64,000 nt of DNA from Cocos nucifera (lineage: Eukaryota; Streptophyta; Magnoliopsida; Arecales; Arecaceae), in contig QRFJ01000487.1 in NCBI GenBank assembly GCA_006176705.1, positions 744,001 through 808,000 of the forward strand, written 5' to 3'. The translations under genes were made by a program, and so were the position numbers. The stretch's first letter is position 1. The number at the start of each line of letters is the position of its first letter. Below the pieces are notes generated by a model. That model was not told the origin of the DNA and did not search any database. It saw only the letters and a program-made list of their open reading frames with translations. Below are positions 1 through 11,047 of this stretch, in pieces.

Positions 1-560
1 AAAGACCGCTTGTAGAGTCGTTCGTCCATCATGACGTATTACGAAGCCATCCATTTTAAGTGCTTCGCTTGTGATAGATCATCGAGCAAAGTTCCTTCAA
101 TCAGATATTTGACAATTGGATCCATCCAACTCGATTCGTTACGGATCTACAATATTTCTTCCATCCTTTCGATACTTGGCACATCGAGATATTCGATGTA
201 GGTTTGGCCAAGTTTGTTAGGAGTGGTGACGGCGAGTCGGGAGAGTGCGTTGGCCCGAGCATTCTCTACTCTAAAGATGTGCGAGATGTCAAAGTATTTA
301 AAGATAAAAATTTGGTCTTTCACCTTCTCTAAATACTTTTGCATCATTGGATCGCGAGCTTCGAAGTCGCTTTTGACTTGTCTCGCGATGAGTTGAGAGT
401 TGGTGAATATTTTCAGTTCTCTAACACCGAGCTCTCTGACGATTTTCAAGCCGACTAGAAGAGTTTCGTACTTGGCTTGATTGTTCGAAGCTTTGAATTA
501 AATCGAAGAGCGTACTCAACAACTATTCCATCGGCATTTGCCAAGATGAGTCCCATGCCG
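1..560 (-). pseudogene. K second RNase H (additional, RVT_3-like) domain remnant
   Basis: The longest open part (147-449) contains LKIFTNSQLIARQVKSDFEA, then a VENARANALSRLA segment. These are the central DSQ-like and C-terminal parts of the extra RNase H found after the normal RT-RNase H in Tat-lineage elements. The usual DSQ is NSQ here, so one catalytic acid appears lost. The N-terminal part (about 450-600) is readable only across a stop. Sequence left of 147 continues as the linker towards integrase. It is not functional. Confidence 0.8.
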
Positions 561-826
561 CTTCCAAGAGCATTTGACGCCCCATCGACGTGTAACACCC
601 AAGCTGACTTATGATCAATTTTAGGAATATTTTTTGCCGACTTGTGAGTTGTTTCCTCTTGATCGAGCTTGTCATTCGAGATGGTACATTCGATAATGAA
701 ATTGGCCAGAAACTAGGCTTTCATCGATGGACGAGGGCGATATTGGATGTCAAATTCACTGAGTTTTATCATTCATTTCGCCATTCTACCTGAGGTATCT
801 GGTCGATGTAGGATTGACTTCAAAGG

Positions 827-1090
827 TTAGTCGATTAAGACATGAACTGCATGGGCTTGAAAGTAGGAATGAAGCCATTGCGCCAAAATGATCAAAGCAT
901 AGATCATTTTCTCCACCTTTGAATATTGAGTTTTGACATTATGAAGGACTTTGCTTGCATAGTAGATGGGCTGCTGTACTCGACTATCATCCTCTCTGAC
1001 CAGAACCGAACTAATAGCTTCATTGGATGTGGCCAGGTATAAATATAGAGGTTCTCCTTCCATTGATTTTACAAGCAATGGAGAAGTCAT
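827..1090 (-). pseudogene. K RNase H domain (RT-attached)
   Basis: An 87-codon open stretch matches the RT-connected RNase H of Ty3/gypsy elements. It has LYLYLATSNEAISSVLVRED, then QQPIYYASKVLH and a YSKVEKMIYALI segment. This domain degrades the RNA strand during minus-strand synthesis. It follows the RT remnant directly (on the minus strand, RT lies to its right) and is separated by a stop-containing gap from the second RNase H. Both flanks contain stops. Confidence 0.85.
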
Positions 1091-1099
1091 CAGGTATTT

Positions 1100-1990
1100 C
1101 TTCAGCTCTTCAAAGGATCGTCGGTATTCGTCAGTCCATGAGAAGTGTTTAGTCTACCATAGAGTTTTGAAGAAAGGAAGACATCTTTCGACGGACTTGA
1201 AGATGAACCAACTGAGTGCAACGATTCTTCTGTTGAGCTATTGCACCTCCTTCGAGGTTGGATGTTTTATGTCAATGATTGCTTTTATTTTCTCAAGATT
1301 TACTTCGATTCCTCAATGTGAAATAAGAAAACTAAGGAACTTCCCGACCGTCACTCCGAAGGTACATTTGATCGGATTTAGCTTCATTTGATGTCGTCAG
1401 AGGGTGTCGAAAGCCTCTTCTGAGTCTCGGACATGGTCATAACTTTGGATGCTTTTTATCAGCATATCGTCAATATATACTTCCATGTTTCGCTTAATTT
1501 GTGGCTTGAAAATCTTGTTCACTAACCATTGGTAGGTCGCTCATGCATTTTTGAGTCCGAACGGCATGACTTTATAGCAATAAATTTCTTTATCGATGAT
1601 AAAGGTAGTATGTTCTTTATCTTCGGATGCCATTCGGATCTGATTATAGCCCACAAAAATGTCCATAAAGCTTAGGAGTTGATGTCCTGAGGTCACGTCA
1701 ATAAGTTGATCTATTTTTGGAAGAGAAAAAATATCCTTCGGACATGCTTCGTTCAAGTTGGTATAATCAATACAGATGTACCATTTCTTGTTGGCTTTTC
1801 TCACCATAACGATATTTGCAAGCCAATCAGGATAATGAGCTTCTCTGATGAAGCATGCAGTGAGGAGCTTGTCGACTTCTTCGTCAATGATCTTTTGTCA
1901 TTCAGAAGTAAATGGTCACTTTTTTTATCTCACCGACTTGACATTTGGATTAATGTTCAGTCGATGAAAGATTATTTTTGGAGGTATGCC
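1100..1990 (-). pseudogene. K reverse transcriptase remnant
   Basis: Open part 1541-1807 contains the gypsy RT motifs IDYTNLNEACPKD, LLSFMDIFVGYNQIRM and YKVMPFGLKNA. The catalytic YxDD box is readable as YIDD at 1466-1477 in VYIDDMLIKS. The GYNQI block and YIDD are separated by a stop or shift, so no continuous RT can be made. The order fits the RT palm of plant Ty3/gypsy elements. The role in the living relative is copying the element RNA in the virus-like particle. Confidence 0.88.
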
Positions 1991-2411
1991 TAACATGTCG
2001 GTTGCCGACCAAGCAAATACATCGGCGTTGGCTCTTAGCAATCGAATCAGCTATTCATGCACCATCATCTGAAGGTGCGACCTAATTTGAACAACTTTAG
2101 TCGGATCATTCTCTTAAAATAGGATCGAGACCAACTGTTCGGCTAGCTCACCTCGATTTTCATCCTCGCTGATCAAGGCCTTCAAATGGCGAAGAATCTT
2201 CTAGCTTATCCTCCTTTGTAGTGATTGTGAGGCAACGTCGAGCGATCTATTGGTCGCCTCGCATCTCTCCGACTTCGGCTTTAGTAAAAAATCGGACTAA
2301 TAAATGGTATGTCGATACTATCGCCTTGAGGGCATTGAGTTTCGATCTTTTGAGTATGGCATTGTATGTCGAAGAAACTCTAACAACCATGAAAGTCAAG
2401 ACGATAGTGCT

Positions 2412-2621
2412 TTATTGAGATTCTGTCCCTACGATTAATGGAAGATCTATCTCTTCCTCAACATCGACGGCATCTCCAGTAAATCTGACTAAAGGGATGA
2501 GAACTCTTTGGAGGTGCTCTGTCAACAACTTCATTCGAAAGATGGCAGAGTAAAATAAAACATTAGTTGAACTTCCATTATTTACGAGAATTCTTTTTAC
2601 ATCGTAGTTTGTTATCGTCAT
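2412..2621 (-). pseudogene. K retropepsin-like aspartic protease remnant
   Basis: A 69-codon stretch carries ILVNNGSSTNVLFYSAIF, the protease flap-to-active-site region of plant gypsy elements, and ends with PLIVGTESQ. The family active site is D-N/T/S-G-S; here the aspartate position reads N (VNNGSS), so catalysis should be lost. It sits between gag (right) and RT (left) on the minus strand, as expected. Confidence 0.8.
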
Positions 2622-2937
2622 CGAAACGAGGACGACTTCATTATGGGGAATTTGAACTCTCCTTATATCATCATCTGAAAAAGAAATAAGTTCATCGAAT
2701 CATCATTTCTTGATCGATCCTTCTTCAAATGTTGCCCCTCCGACTCTCGGTTGCTCAAAGATCATATTGATCACCCCAATCATTGATCGGTTCTGATGAA
2801 CTTCCTTCGACGCTAATGGTTGATCAGCATGAGACTGAGTCGATCGATCAAGCCAGTACTTGGCAAGAAATTCTCGTCAGATGAGAGCTTTCATCTCATC
2901 TTTCAGTTGAAAGCACTGTTCGGTATCGTGACCATAG

Positions 2938-4130
2938 TTACGATGAAATCGACAGTACTTTCTTATCTTTTTCTCGATTTTTCATTGACGGATGTCGACG
3001 AAGATAATTCTCCTCCTCAATCTCCATCACGATTTGCGCACGTGGAGTGGAGAGGAGAGTATAGGTGTCATACCGACTTTTCATATTGGTCCGTATTGGA
3101 TTCAATCGGGAGAAAAATGTTTTCCTATTTGGAGTGGGCCAGTTTGGTCCTGTAAAAGCATCGTTCTTCCATTGCTTCTTTTGACCTTTTTCATTTGATT
3201 GGCGTCGGCCAGAAGTGCCTTCTTCTATGCGAATATATTTATCCGCACGCTCCAAGAGCTTAGCATAGATCCGGGGGTGGTTCTTATCTAGTGAATAGGT
3301 GAACCGAGAGTCCCACAGATCTTGCTTCATGGCCAAAATGGCCACATCCTTATTGAGATTTTGAACCTCAAGCATGGCAGCGTTAAAATATGCCACGAAG
3401 GCCCGAAGGATTTCTCCCTCTCCTCGTTTGATCGAGAAGAGGATGTCGGAAGTTCGTGGCAGTCTTCTACTGATGCTGAAGTGAGCCACGAAGGAGTCTT
3501 CGAGCTGCTCGAAAGAGTCGACGTTTCCTGGCCAGAGCACAGAATACCAAGCTCAAGTAGCTTTCCGAAGGATGGTCGGAAAGTTGATATACATAAGGAC
3601 GTCAATTGCCCTATGGATCATCATGAGAGCTTTGTAGCTCTGAAGATGATCGATTGGATCGATAGAGCCATCCTATGGCTCCACTTGCGGCATCTTGAAC
3701 CATAACGAAATTGGTTCGCTCAGGATGCGCGAGGAGAAAAGAGCAGTCTAGATGTGGAGTCCCTTGGAGGATTCTCCTTTCGCATCCTCCTAGATCCAGG
3801 CCAATCGACAATCGATTTCTTTGAGCTTTTGCTCGTAGGTAGCGAATCGATGTTAGCGAGGTGTCTCCAGGTTTGATCCTCCTGAGAAACTAGTTGAGGA
3901 GGAAATGGTTGAATCCCGAGGGGCTTTCCCCTTATGCTAATCCCGACGAGAAGGCGGGATAATGAAGCATTATAATCGACGGATGGTTCCTCGCGAACAG
4001 CAGGGGGATGGAGTTTCTGCTCAATGAAAGCATTGAGATGGTCACTCCGATGAAAGAGAGGCAAAGTGCCTCGATATACGACGGCTGTGTCTGGATGGAA
4101 CTGCCTGTGTCGCTGGTCCTTCAGCGCCAC
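2938..4130 (-). pseudogene. K gag (capsid) remnant
   Basis: The C-terminal half (2938-3540, 200 codons) has the retrotransposon gag core SFEQLEDSFVAHFSISRR followed by KRGEGEILRAFVAYFNAAM and a DLWDSRFTYSLDKNHP segment. The N-terminal half (3720-4130) is open in a shifted frame and is rich in Ser, Pro and basic residues. At least one frameshift between about 3540 and 3720 separates them. Gag would form the virus-like particle. I see no clear CCHC zinc knuckle. Confidence 0.82.
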
Positions 4131-4377
4131 GTGTGGTTGTTACTGAAGGCTGTGTACAACCTCCATTAATATCCGAACCTATTGCATTAGTGCAGTTAGT
4201 TGCTGGGCTTGTGCGTTCGTCGTGATTGTCGGATGCGAAGAGCTCGGTTCCACCACTGACGATAGTGGAGGGAGAAATGCTTCTCGCCGAGATGACTGAC
4301 CAATGGAGCTAAGTGAGTTGCGAGCATGCGTTTTCATTATCGTAATGGATGACAAAGATTTACTAATCATTTTCGAT

Positions 4378-4398
4378 CCCTCCTATCTGACGTGCTAA
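4378..4398 (-). promoter_or_regulatory. K candidate primer binding site
   Basis: On the minus strand, the sequence just inside the LTR reads TTAGCACGTCAGATAGGAGG. It resembles, with several transitions, the GGCACGCCAGGTAGGGGG-type sequence that follows the 5' LTR in related plant gypsy elements. The priming tRNA is not assigned here. Confidence 0.55.
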
Positions 4399-4400
4399 GC

Positions 4401-5105
4401 TATTGCATCCAATCCACCTACGCCCGTAAACGATCGTCTGAAAATCTGCAAAATAAAATCCGCACTGACCAGATTTGACTTCGGTAGGAACCCTCCGATG
4501 CTTAAGTTAGAAGAATGGACTAGTCGAATAGAAAAATGAGGAGCAAAGAAGTAGAGTTTACTCTCAAAAAGTATTGTTTGTCCTCCTAAACTAGCAAGTT
4601 TACCTTCCTTTTATAGGTATCGAAGTGATAACTATTTGGCACGTGAATCCCTCTTTTTTCAATGTAATGTGATCATGGGTAGGTAGTTAGAACCACCCAC
4701 TAATCGTCGTTATCCGCTCTTCTAAGGGATGATTTTATATAGCCGATCGAAAGTCAGATAGGTTATTTGAGGAGCTCCCATCAGTTAGTCAGTTTGTTTG
4801 GGACCGACCGACCATCAGTCGGTCGGCTGATTTGGGGTCAACGTCGATCAACTGATTCTTTGCCGATTGATCTTTGGTCAGAGAACTTGAGGGTGAACAA
4901 TAATCGATCGGATGGCTCGAAGAAGGATGATTGACAATCATTCAAATGATTTTTGATTGATAATTAGTCGGTCTATCGGACTGCACGCTCATCAAATGAT
5001 AATATGTCAGCATTTCTATCATTATGTCGGCGGATGTCCATCGAAGATCGATAATCAGTCAATCACAAGCTAGTGAGTCGAGCGGCAGATTAACATCCTC
5101 CAACA
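4401..5105 (-). repeat. K 5' LTR
   Basis: On the minus strand it starts TGTTGGAGGATGTTA (at 5105) and ends near TGCAATA (4401-4407), about 705 bp. The end would be TGCAACA before a C-to-T change. The gag leader follows immediately. Only one LTR is in the window, so boundaries come from the TG start and the primer-site position, not from an LTR pair. Confidence 0.75.
4608..4615 (-). promoter_or_regulatory. K LTR TATA box
   Basis: TATAAAAG on the minus strand lies about 210 bp before the LTR's inner end. This is the expected position for a Pol II core promoter at the U3/R junction. The start site would lie a few tens of bases further left (inference). Confidence 0.55.
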
Positions 5106-5560
5106 ATATCTAATAAATTATATGTATGTGCATGCATCCTTTTTATTAGTCTTCAGAAAAAATTTAATACCAAAAGTTTCACCAAGTTAAGAAATTGAGG
5201 TCAATCACCACATATCTCTATAAATGTACCATACCGACAATGACAAAATATCAACTTGCTGCCAAAATCCACCCGAAAAAGCTTTCCCGCGATACATGTT
5301 AGCTCAAGCATATGCTACAGTTACACTGAAACTATAAAAGAAATTGTGTAAACACCTAACCACTTTCTGATAATTGGCATAAAATCAATCGTTGAAACAA
5401 CTTACAGCAAGCAACTCATAATCTATTAACGGGCTTAAATATCTCTTTGTTTTTTAGTTAGAATAAGAGGCAGTCCAACCAAAATAAGGTTTTCCTATAC
5501 ACAAAAACTAGGTTACCTGATCAGAGCAAGGAGTATTTTTGGATAATGATTTAGAGAGGC
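5106..5560. other. Unassigned spacer between K and F
   Basis: I find no coding motif, LTR end or inverted repeat here. Composition looks more mixed and low-copy-like than the surrounding elements. It could be the host sequence into which K inserted, or debris replacing the missing left part of F's 5' LTR. Confidence 0.4.
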
Positions 5561-6248
5561 TTTGGAGATGTTCTTCTGTATTCAAGGGTTGATGTCTTGG
5601 ATAAGAAACCTAGAGCATGAAAAAAATATAGAGAAGATGGTCTCCTCTTACCGAAGAGAAGATGGATCTTCTCTTATAACTTTTCTCAAGCCTTTTATTT
5701 TCTTCTTTTAGGAAGATCCAAAAGTTGGACTTTTCCCTTAATCCTCCTCTTTATCTTCATCTTTTAGAGTATCCAAAAAATTCAAAGAATATTTTTTAGA
5801 TTGACCATCACGAGGAATTTGCGAGAAGCTACAACTTCAAGCGGATCTTCATTCGATGAATCTTCGATCTATGTTGCAGCTTTGTGTAGATTACCTGTAG
5901 AGGCCAGACGTGCTGTGTGGCTCCAAGCAATAAAGGATAACATTGGATTTCAACCGCGGTGTTCTCGACCCGCACGAAGATAAGAGATTCGATCTCTTCT
6001 TGATCTAGATATGATTTAGGATTTTTAGAATAGTTCTAAATCTAGGTATTGATTTAATCAATACCAATCATTCTTATTTAATTTTTAAATTTATGTTTGC
6101 ATCATGACATGTTGTAAGTCCTATATGTAGGATTTAGTGATTAGATCACTTGCATTTGTAAATTAAATAGTTTAATCTGTCTTTTGCTGCATTCTATTTT
6201 GTAAAAGTTTCAAAATATAAGTATGAAACTCTTGCATGTTTTCTAATA
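5561..6248 (+). repeat. F 5' LTR, truncated
   Basis: It matches the last part of the 3' LTR. Shared stretches include the block near 5640-5700 (atggtctcctctt... gaagatggatcttctc, versus about 13290-13380) and the end (gcatgttttctaata versus gcatgttttccaaca). About 2.1 kb of the LTR's left part is absent. The left boundary is approximate because the first 40-50 bases align poorly. Confidence 0.75.
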
Positions 6249-6249
6249 G

Positions 6250-6261
6250 TGGTATCAGAGC
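6250..6261 (+). promoter_or_regulatory. F primer binding site (initiator tRNA-Met)
   Basis: A perfect TGGTATCAGAGC lies one base after the LTR end. This is the complement of the plant initiator tRNA-Met 3' end used by copia elements. Confidence 0.9.
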
Positions 6262-6340
6262 ATCTAGATTCTTTTATGACATGATCATGTTTGCATTAAA
6301 ATAAATCTAAAAATAAAAATTAAATATCGTACATACTGAC

Positions 6341-6410
6341 ATAAGGTTGTTCTATTATAAGGTTAATCCCTTACAATGAAAAGATTATCTTAGTATGTGT
6401 TGATCTATAA
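6341..6410 (+). promoter_or_regulatory. Conserved leader motif, F copy 1
   Basis: The motif has the form ataaggttgttctattataa - ggttaatcccttacaatg - aaaagattatct. It is the first of two copies in F and about 80 bases after the primer site. Equivalent motifs occur in D (49811-49886) and E (16828-16910). The core TGTAAG/CTTACA arms can form a small hairpin flanked by two GGTTGTC repeats. A packaging or dimerisation role is inference. Confidence 0.5.
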
Positions 6411-6542
6411 ATTTGAGTCATGAATAAGTTAGATATGATCTCAGTTAATTTATAATTTATTTTTTTAATTTTAAATCTAAAATAAATAGAAGTTAGATCT
6501 ATTTTAAATTATTTAAATTAGATCTAAATAATATCACGTCGC

Positions 6543-6620
6543 ACATACTGATAATAAAGTTGTCCTGCTGTAAGATTTACCCCTTACAGTGCACAAGTTG
6601 TCCTAGTATATGCTAATCTG
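6543..6620 (+). promoter_or_regulatory. Conserved leader motif, F copy 2
   Basis: A second copy about 200 bases downstream reads aaagttgtcctgctgtaag, then atttaccccttacagtg, then cacaagttgtcctagtat. Its hairpin arms TGTAAG and CTTACA are perfect. F has the motif twice, whereas D has it once, so the leader was locally duplicated. Confidence 0.5.
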
Positions 6621-8480
6621 CATAACCTAAATCATAAATTAGTTAGATAAGATCTAAAATAATTTATAATTTATTTTTAGATTTTAAATTTAATATTAAA
6701 TAGTTTATAATCTGATCTATATGATGTATTTTATGTTTAGATCTAGATCCACTAATTGCATATGTTGATATGTAGCTTTATATTTGAATTTAAAATTTAT
6801 ATATTTGATATATTTATTTTATAGAATTTAAATTTAGAACTTACTTTTTGCAAAATCTTAGATTCAAAATCCTAGAATATGATATAAACATTGAAACAAA
6901 TTAAATCTAAAACTATAAATTGAATTTGATTCAATGTAAATTTTTTACACTTGAAAATATTTCAAAAGTTGAAATCAGAAACTAGTTCTAAGCTTCCAAA
7001 CCCCAACCTATATGCCTTAAACTTAATTGAAAATTAAGTGATTGTTTAGGATTTAGATTTGTGATTGGAAGATCCTAAGATAATTTCATAAAATATGGGT
7101 TAAAGGATAATGGGTTAACTTTGATCAGATCATTAACTGGGTTAGACCTAGAGTTAGATTAAATATGGACTAAATTAAGAAATTGATCAAATCTAATTAA
7201 TAGTTAATTAGAATTAGGTCATTTTTTTTCTATTGGTTAATTTAATAGTTGTAGTTGATCAAAGTACATAAATCTAACAAATGGATACTGATCGTGGCTC
7301 AATGACTGAGCCCAAGTCTTTAGACAAATCAAATCAAAATTGATAAACCGATTGGTGTCTAAGATAAATCTGGCATTACCAGACTGATGATTTTTAATTA
7401 GTAGCCTACTTATCTGACCATTTTTTATGGTATCTAAGGCAAGCTTTGGCAGACCCATCGATCTCACTTATCTGACCAATACGGTTAATCAGCTTTTGAT
7501 TAGATTACTCATTAATTCGTGCTAACCCATATCACATAGAAAATCAGTAAGACTGATTTTATTCAGTGAGACTAATCTAGGTGCCCATGGATCGAAATTG
7601 ATCCTAGTCATTGTCAATGACTTGAGAAATTACTGAAAGAACTTAACTTGATGAAGTCAGTGGAAGTAAACTGATCCATGTCCTTTCTATCCTTAAATCA
7701 TAAATATATTTTAAATTCTCTAAAATTATTAAATTTTTAAAATGATAAAGTTATGGAAATAACTAAGTCATAGCCTCCCATTAAGATGTTTGATAATGGG
7801 TCCAATAGTCTGGATGGACATTGAAGGCACCTTATGTCTGGTGTTCATTGAGACATTGAAATTATCATTCATCATATGATTATTAGGTCATAGTCTCGAA
7901 AAGATGATCAGGTTAACCAAAGCTTTTCTCGGGTCTGATCATCGTTCATTTGATGCATCGAACTCAATCATGTTAATAGTTAGACCTAACTGGGACTTTC
8001 AATGGATGCCCTAGCCTACTGAAAGATACCTAGGGCAAAATCTAAATACTAAAAATTATTTTAAAAAATAATTAGTTACGAACCTATCCATAGGTGCACA
8101 CAGGTTAGCCAGAGTTTTCCTCAAATCCGTATGTAGTCTATGTGGATTCTAATACCTATAAAAAATTAATATAATTTTCTGAATTGGAGGTAGAGGCTAT
8201 CAATTCGTACAAAATAGTGAAAGAATCTTTAGACTAAAATCCAAGTCTTTAGGCTTAAAATAATTCATATACATTAGGTCATTATTCTCTTTTCTTAAGA
8301 TTAAGGCTATACCGTAATTGCTCCATCCACTATTGGACAATAATTGATTTATGGATCCAACTTCGATAATGAGTATCGAAAGTTGAATTTGGTTCAACAG
8401 TATGAATAGGTTTGTGCTGGGGCTTCCAAGTCTAATGAAAATAAAGGTCTAAGACTAACCCAAATCAGATAGAGTGCTTC
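6621..8480 (+). other. F non-coding leader
   Basis: No gag domain is recognisable between the primer site and the zinc-knuckle remnant near 8490. The segment is collinear with D's leader (about 49900-51760), including the shared blocks near 7040-7130, 7250-7480 and 7740-7990. It therefore belongs to the family and is not an insertion. Gag appears largely replaced or lost. Confidence 0.65.
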
Positions 8481-11000
8481 TACTATTAGAAGCAGGGTCA
8501 TAGGAAGAAAAATTATCTTATTTCCTTTGACCCAAACAGGCTGAATAAGAGAAGAGAGCAAGAAGTTGCTCATGAAAGATATTATATGATAACACCTTGT
8601 AATTTCTCTATTTATGATTCTACTATCTACATATAGGATACCAATAGTCCTATGTAATTTATTGCAAGAATTTTGGATAAGTAGAAAATTTAAAGATGGT
8701 GAGAATTCCTGAATGTTAGGGTTGGAAATCCTATTCGAGTCTTAACTTTAGGAATTGTCTGAGCATGTTTTCAAAATTTGTCATTTAGAGTAACTATCAC
8801 TATTATCCATCGTTTATAATGAATATGATCTTTATTAGCCTTTTGGCCAAAGATGATCATCATATACTTATAAAGAAAATTATTGTGATATTATTATGAA
8901 TAATATTATAATAATATATGAATAATAAAGAAATGATATTTAACATTTATACTATCTGTTAGTATAATGTATACATTTAATAAACACTCAAGTTAGATAA
9001 TATTAAGGATGTCTATCTTTGGCATTATACGCTTAGTCATATTAACAAGAACAAGATAAACAAGTTAACCTTAGAGAAAAATTTCGACATCAATGATTAT
9101 GAATCATTGTCGACTTGTGAGTCTTGTCTTCTTGTAAAGATGACAAAATCATCTTTTATTGAAAAAGATGAAAAAGCCGATAAAGTTCTAAGTTTCATAC
9201 ATAGTGATGTATGTGGACTTATGAAACTCAAGTGCCAAAGAAGGATATCAATATTTCATTGCGATTATAGACGACCTATCTAGATATGAATGCATCTAGC
9301 ATGAATCTTTTAAAATGTTCAAATGATTTAATAATAAAATAAAAAAATAAACTAGAAAAAGTATTAGAACTATTCAATCAAATCAAAGAGGCAAATACTT
9401 ATCCAGTGAATTTTTTTCACATATCTAAGAGAGAATATGATTCTCTCACAACTGACTCCTAAAACATAATTTATTGGAAATGAGAAATCGAATTTTGTTA
9501 GATATGATTCGATCCATGATGAGGTTTACTAGTCTTTCTGTTTCAGGGTTAAGCTCTTGAGACTATTCATTTTACTCTAAAAATATTCTAAGTAAATTTG
9601 TCGCATAGGCCTAGACTTTCTCATCTTTGGATTTGGGGTTGATCGACCTATGTCAAAAGATTACACAGATAAACTTGGATCTTGATCCAATAGGCATTTA
9701 AGGGTTATTAGTTCTACCATACTGAAGAACATGAGATGTTCATCAGTATTAAGGCATTCTTTTTAGAAAAGAAGTTCCTTAAAAAAGGACTAATGCTTAA
9801 AAAATTAAACTTAAGGAAGTTCGACTAGTAGAAATAACCAATATAATCTAGTAAACCTACAGAATCAGATTTAATTAGATCAAATTCGGAGCCCATTAAT
9901 TTAACACTTTTAAGGAGATCTAGTAAAATATTATATTAGTTAGATAGATACTTTAGTATCTAGAATCGAGATGGTGATCCTGTTGAGCTCAATGAGAACA
10001 TCTAGGATCCGATTACCTATATGGATGCTATGCAGAGGTCCGACTTTGAGAAGTGGCTTGGAATCATAAAATCTGAATTGAAGTCCATGAAGATCAATAA
10101 TGTATGGACACTGATTGATTCACCAGAAGGGATAAAATCAATTGGATACAAATGGATTTTCAAAAGGATTAGAGTAGCGCAAACAAAAAGATAGAGACCT
10201 ATAAAGCCTGTTTGGCTATTATCTTGGAGTTGAAACATACGTTTTGAATGTATGTCTTTATTATAAACAAAGATGAATCCTACATTTGTAAATGGGCAAA
10301 AGATTCTGTAGTGTTATTCCTTGTATTATCTATGAATGATATTTTTTTAATCGAAAATGACATTCCAGTATTATAAGAAATAAAGGTTTAGCTATCATCT
10401 TATTTCTCTATGTACAAGATCGAATATAGTATACTCACTAAAGGTAATGAGCAGATACCAATCTGATCTAGATGAGAACCACTGAAAAATTATATAGATA
10501 ATCCTTAAATATTTGAAAGATACTAAGGTCCAATAATTCAAATATGGAGATATAGACTTAAAACTTGTGGCATGTTTTGATTTCAATTTTTAGTTAGATA
10601 AAGATCACAGCAATAGAGTATCAGGTCATGAATTTATCCTAATTGAAGGAGTAATCTACTGAAAAAATTTCAAACAAAAAATTATAGCATATTCTGTTAG
10701 TGATGTAGTGTACATCATGGCATCTGATACTGCCTTGTAGGTTGTGCAGTTACTAAAATTCATTAGTATATTAGGAGTGTCACCTTCCAACGATAGTCCA
10801 GTCCTATTGTAGCACTGGAGCCATAGCTCAGGCTAAAGAACCAAAGATGCACCATAGGAATAGTATACTCTATATTACTATCACCTTTGATTTTAGATCA
10901 GGATGACATCGATCTTTAGAAAATCAATGAAAAATGAGAACTTGACTGACCCATTTACTTAAACCTCAGAACTAAGAAGTTCTACGAGCTCAAGTGAAAG
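8480..11000 (+). pseudogene. F pol remnant (protease, integrase, deleted RT, RNase H)
   Basis: Pieces in order are: a zinc-knuckle tail near 8490; a protease-like stretch near 8610; a pre-integrase stretch with HINKNKINKL and CESCLLVKMTKSSF (about 9020-9160); integrase fragments (about 9170-9600); an RT N-terminus (about 10020-10200) with VWTLIDSPEGIKSIGYKWIF; an RT palm tail near 10290-10400; and an RNase H part with VSGHEF and YSVSDVVYIMASD (about 10600-10740). The YVDD box is LSMND. About 150 codons between the TYKA-type segment and the palm tail are absent. The region is dense in stops. Confidence 0.8.
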
Positions 11001-11047
11001 ATAGGATATTTAATATTGTTTTGATTGGCTTTAATCTAAGTGAAAAT

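Larger units (their letters stand above)
1..5105 (-). mobile_element. Element K: partial Ty3/gypsy retrotransposon, Tat-like
   Basis: The element reads on the minus strand. From right to left it has a 5' LTR, primer-site candidate, gag, aspartic protease, reverse transcriptase, RNase H and a second RNase H, and then runs off the window edge before integrase and the 3' LTR. Two RNase H domains in this order are known from the Tat lineage of plant Ty3/gypsy elements, so I infer that lineage. All frames are broken by stops or shifts, so it is a dead copy. The base pairs just outside the LTR (5106-5110, atatc) would be one copy of the target duplication; its partner lies outside the window. Confidence 0.9.

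Noticed and set aside
966..1391. 141-codon plus-strand frame
   Set aside because: It is antisense to K's RT/RNase H, whose motifs are clear on the minus strand.
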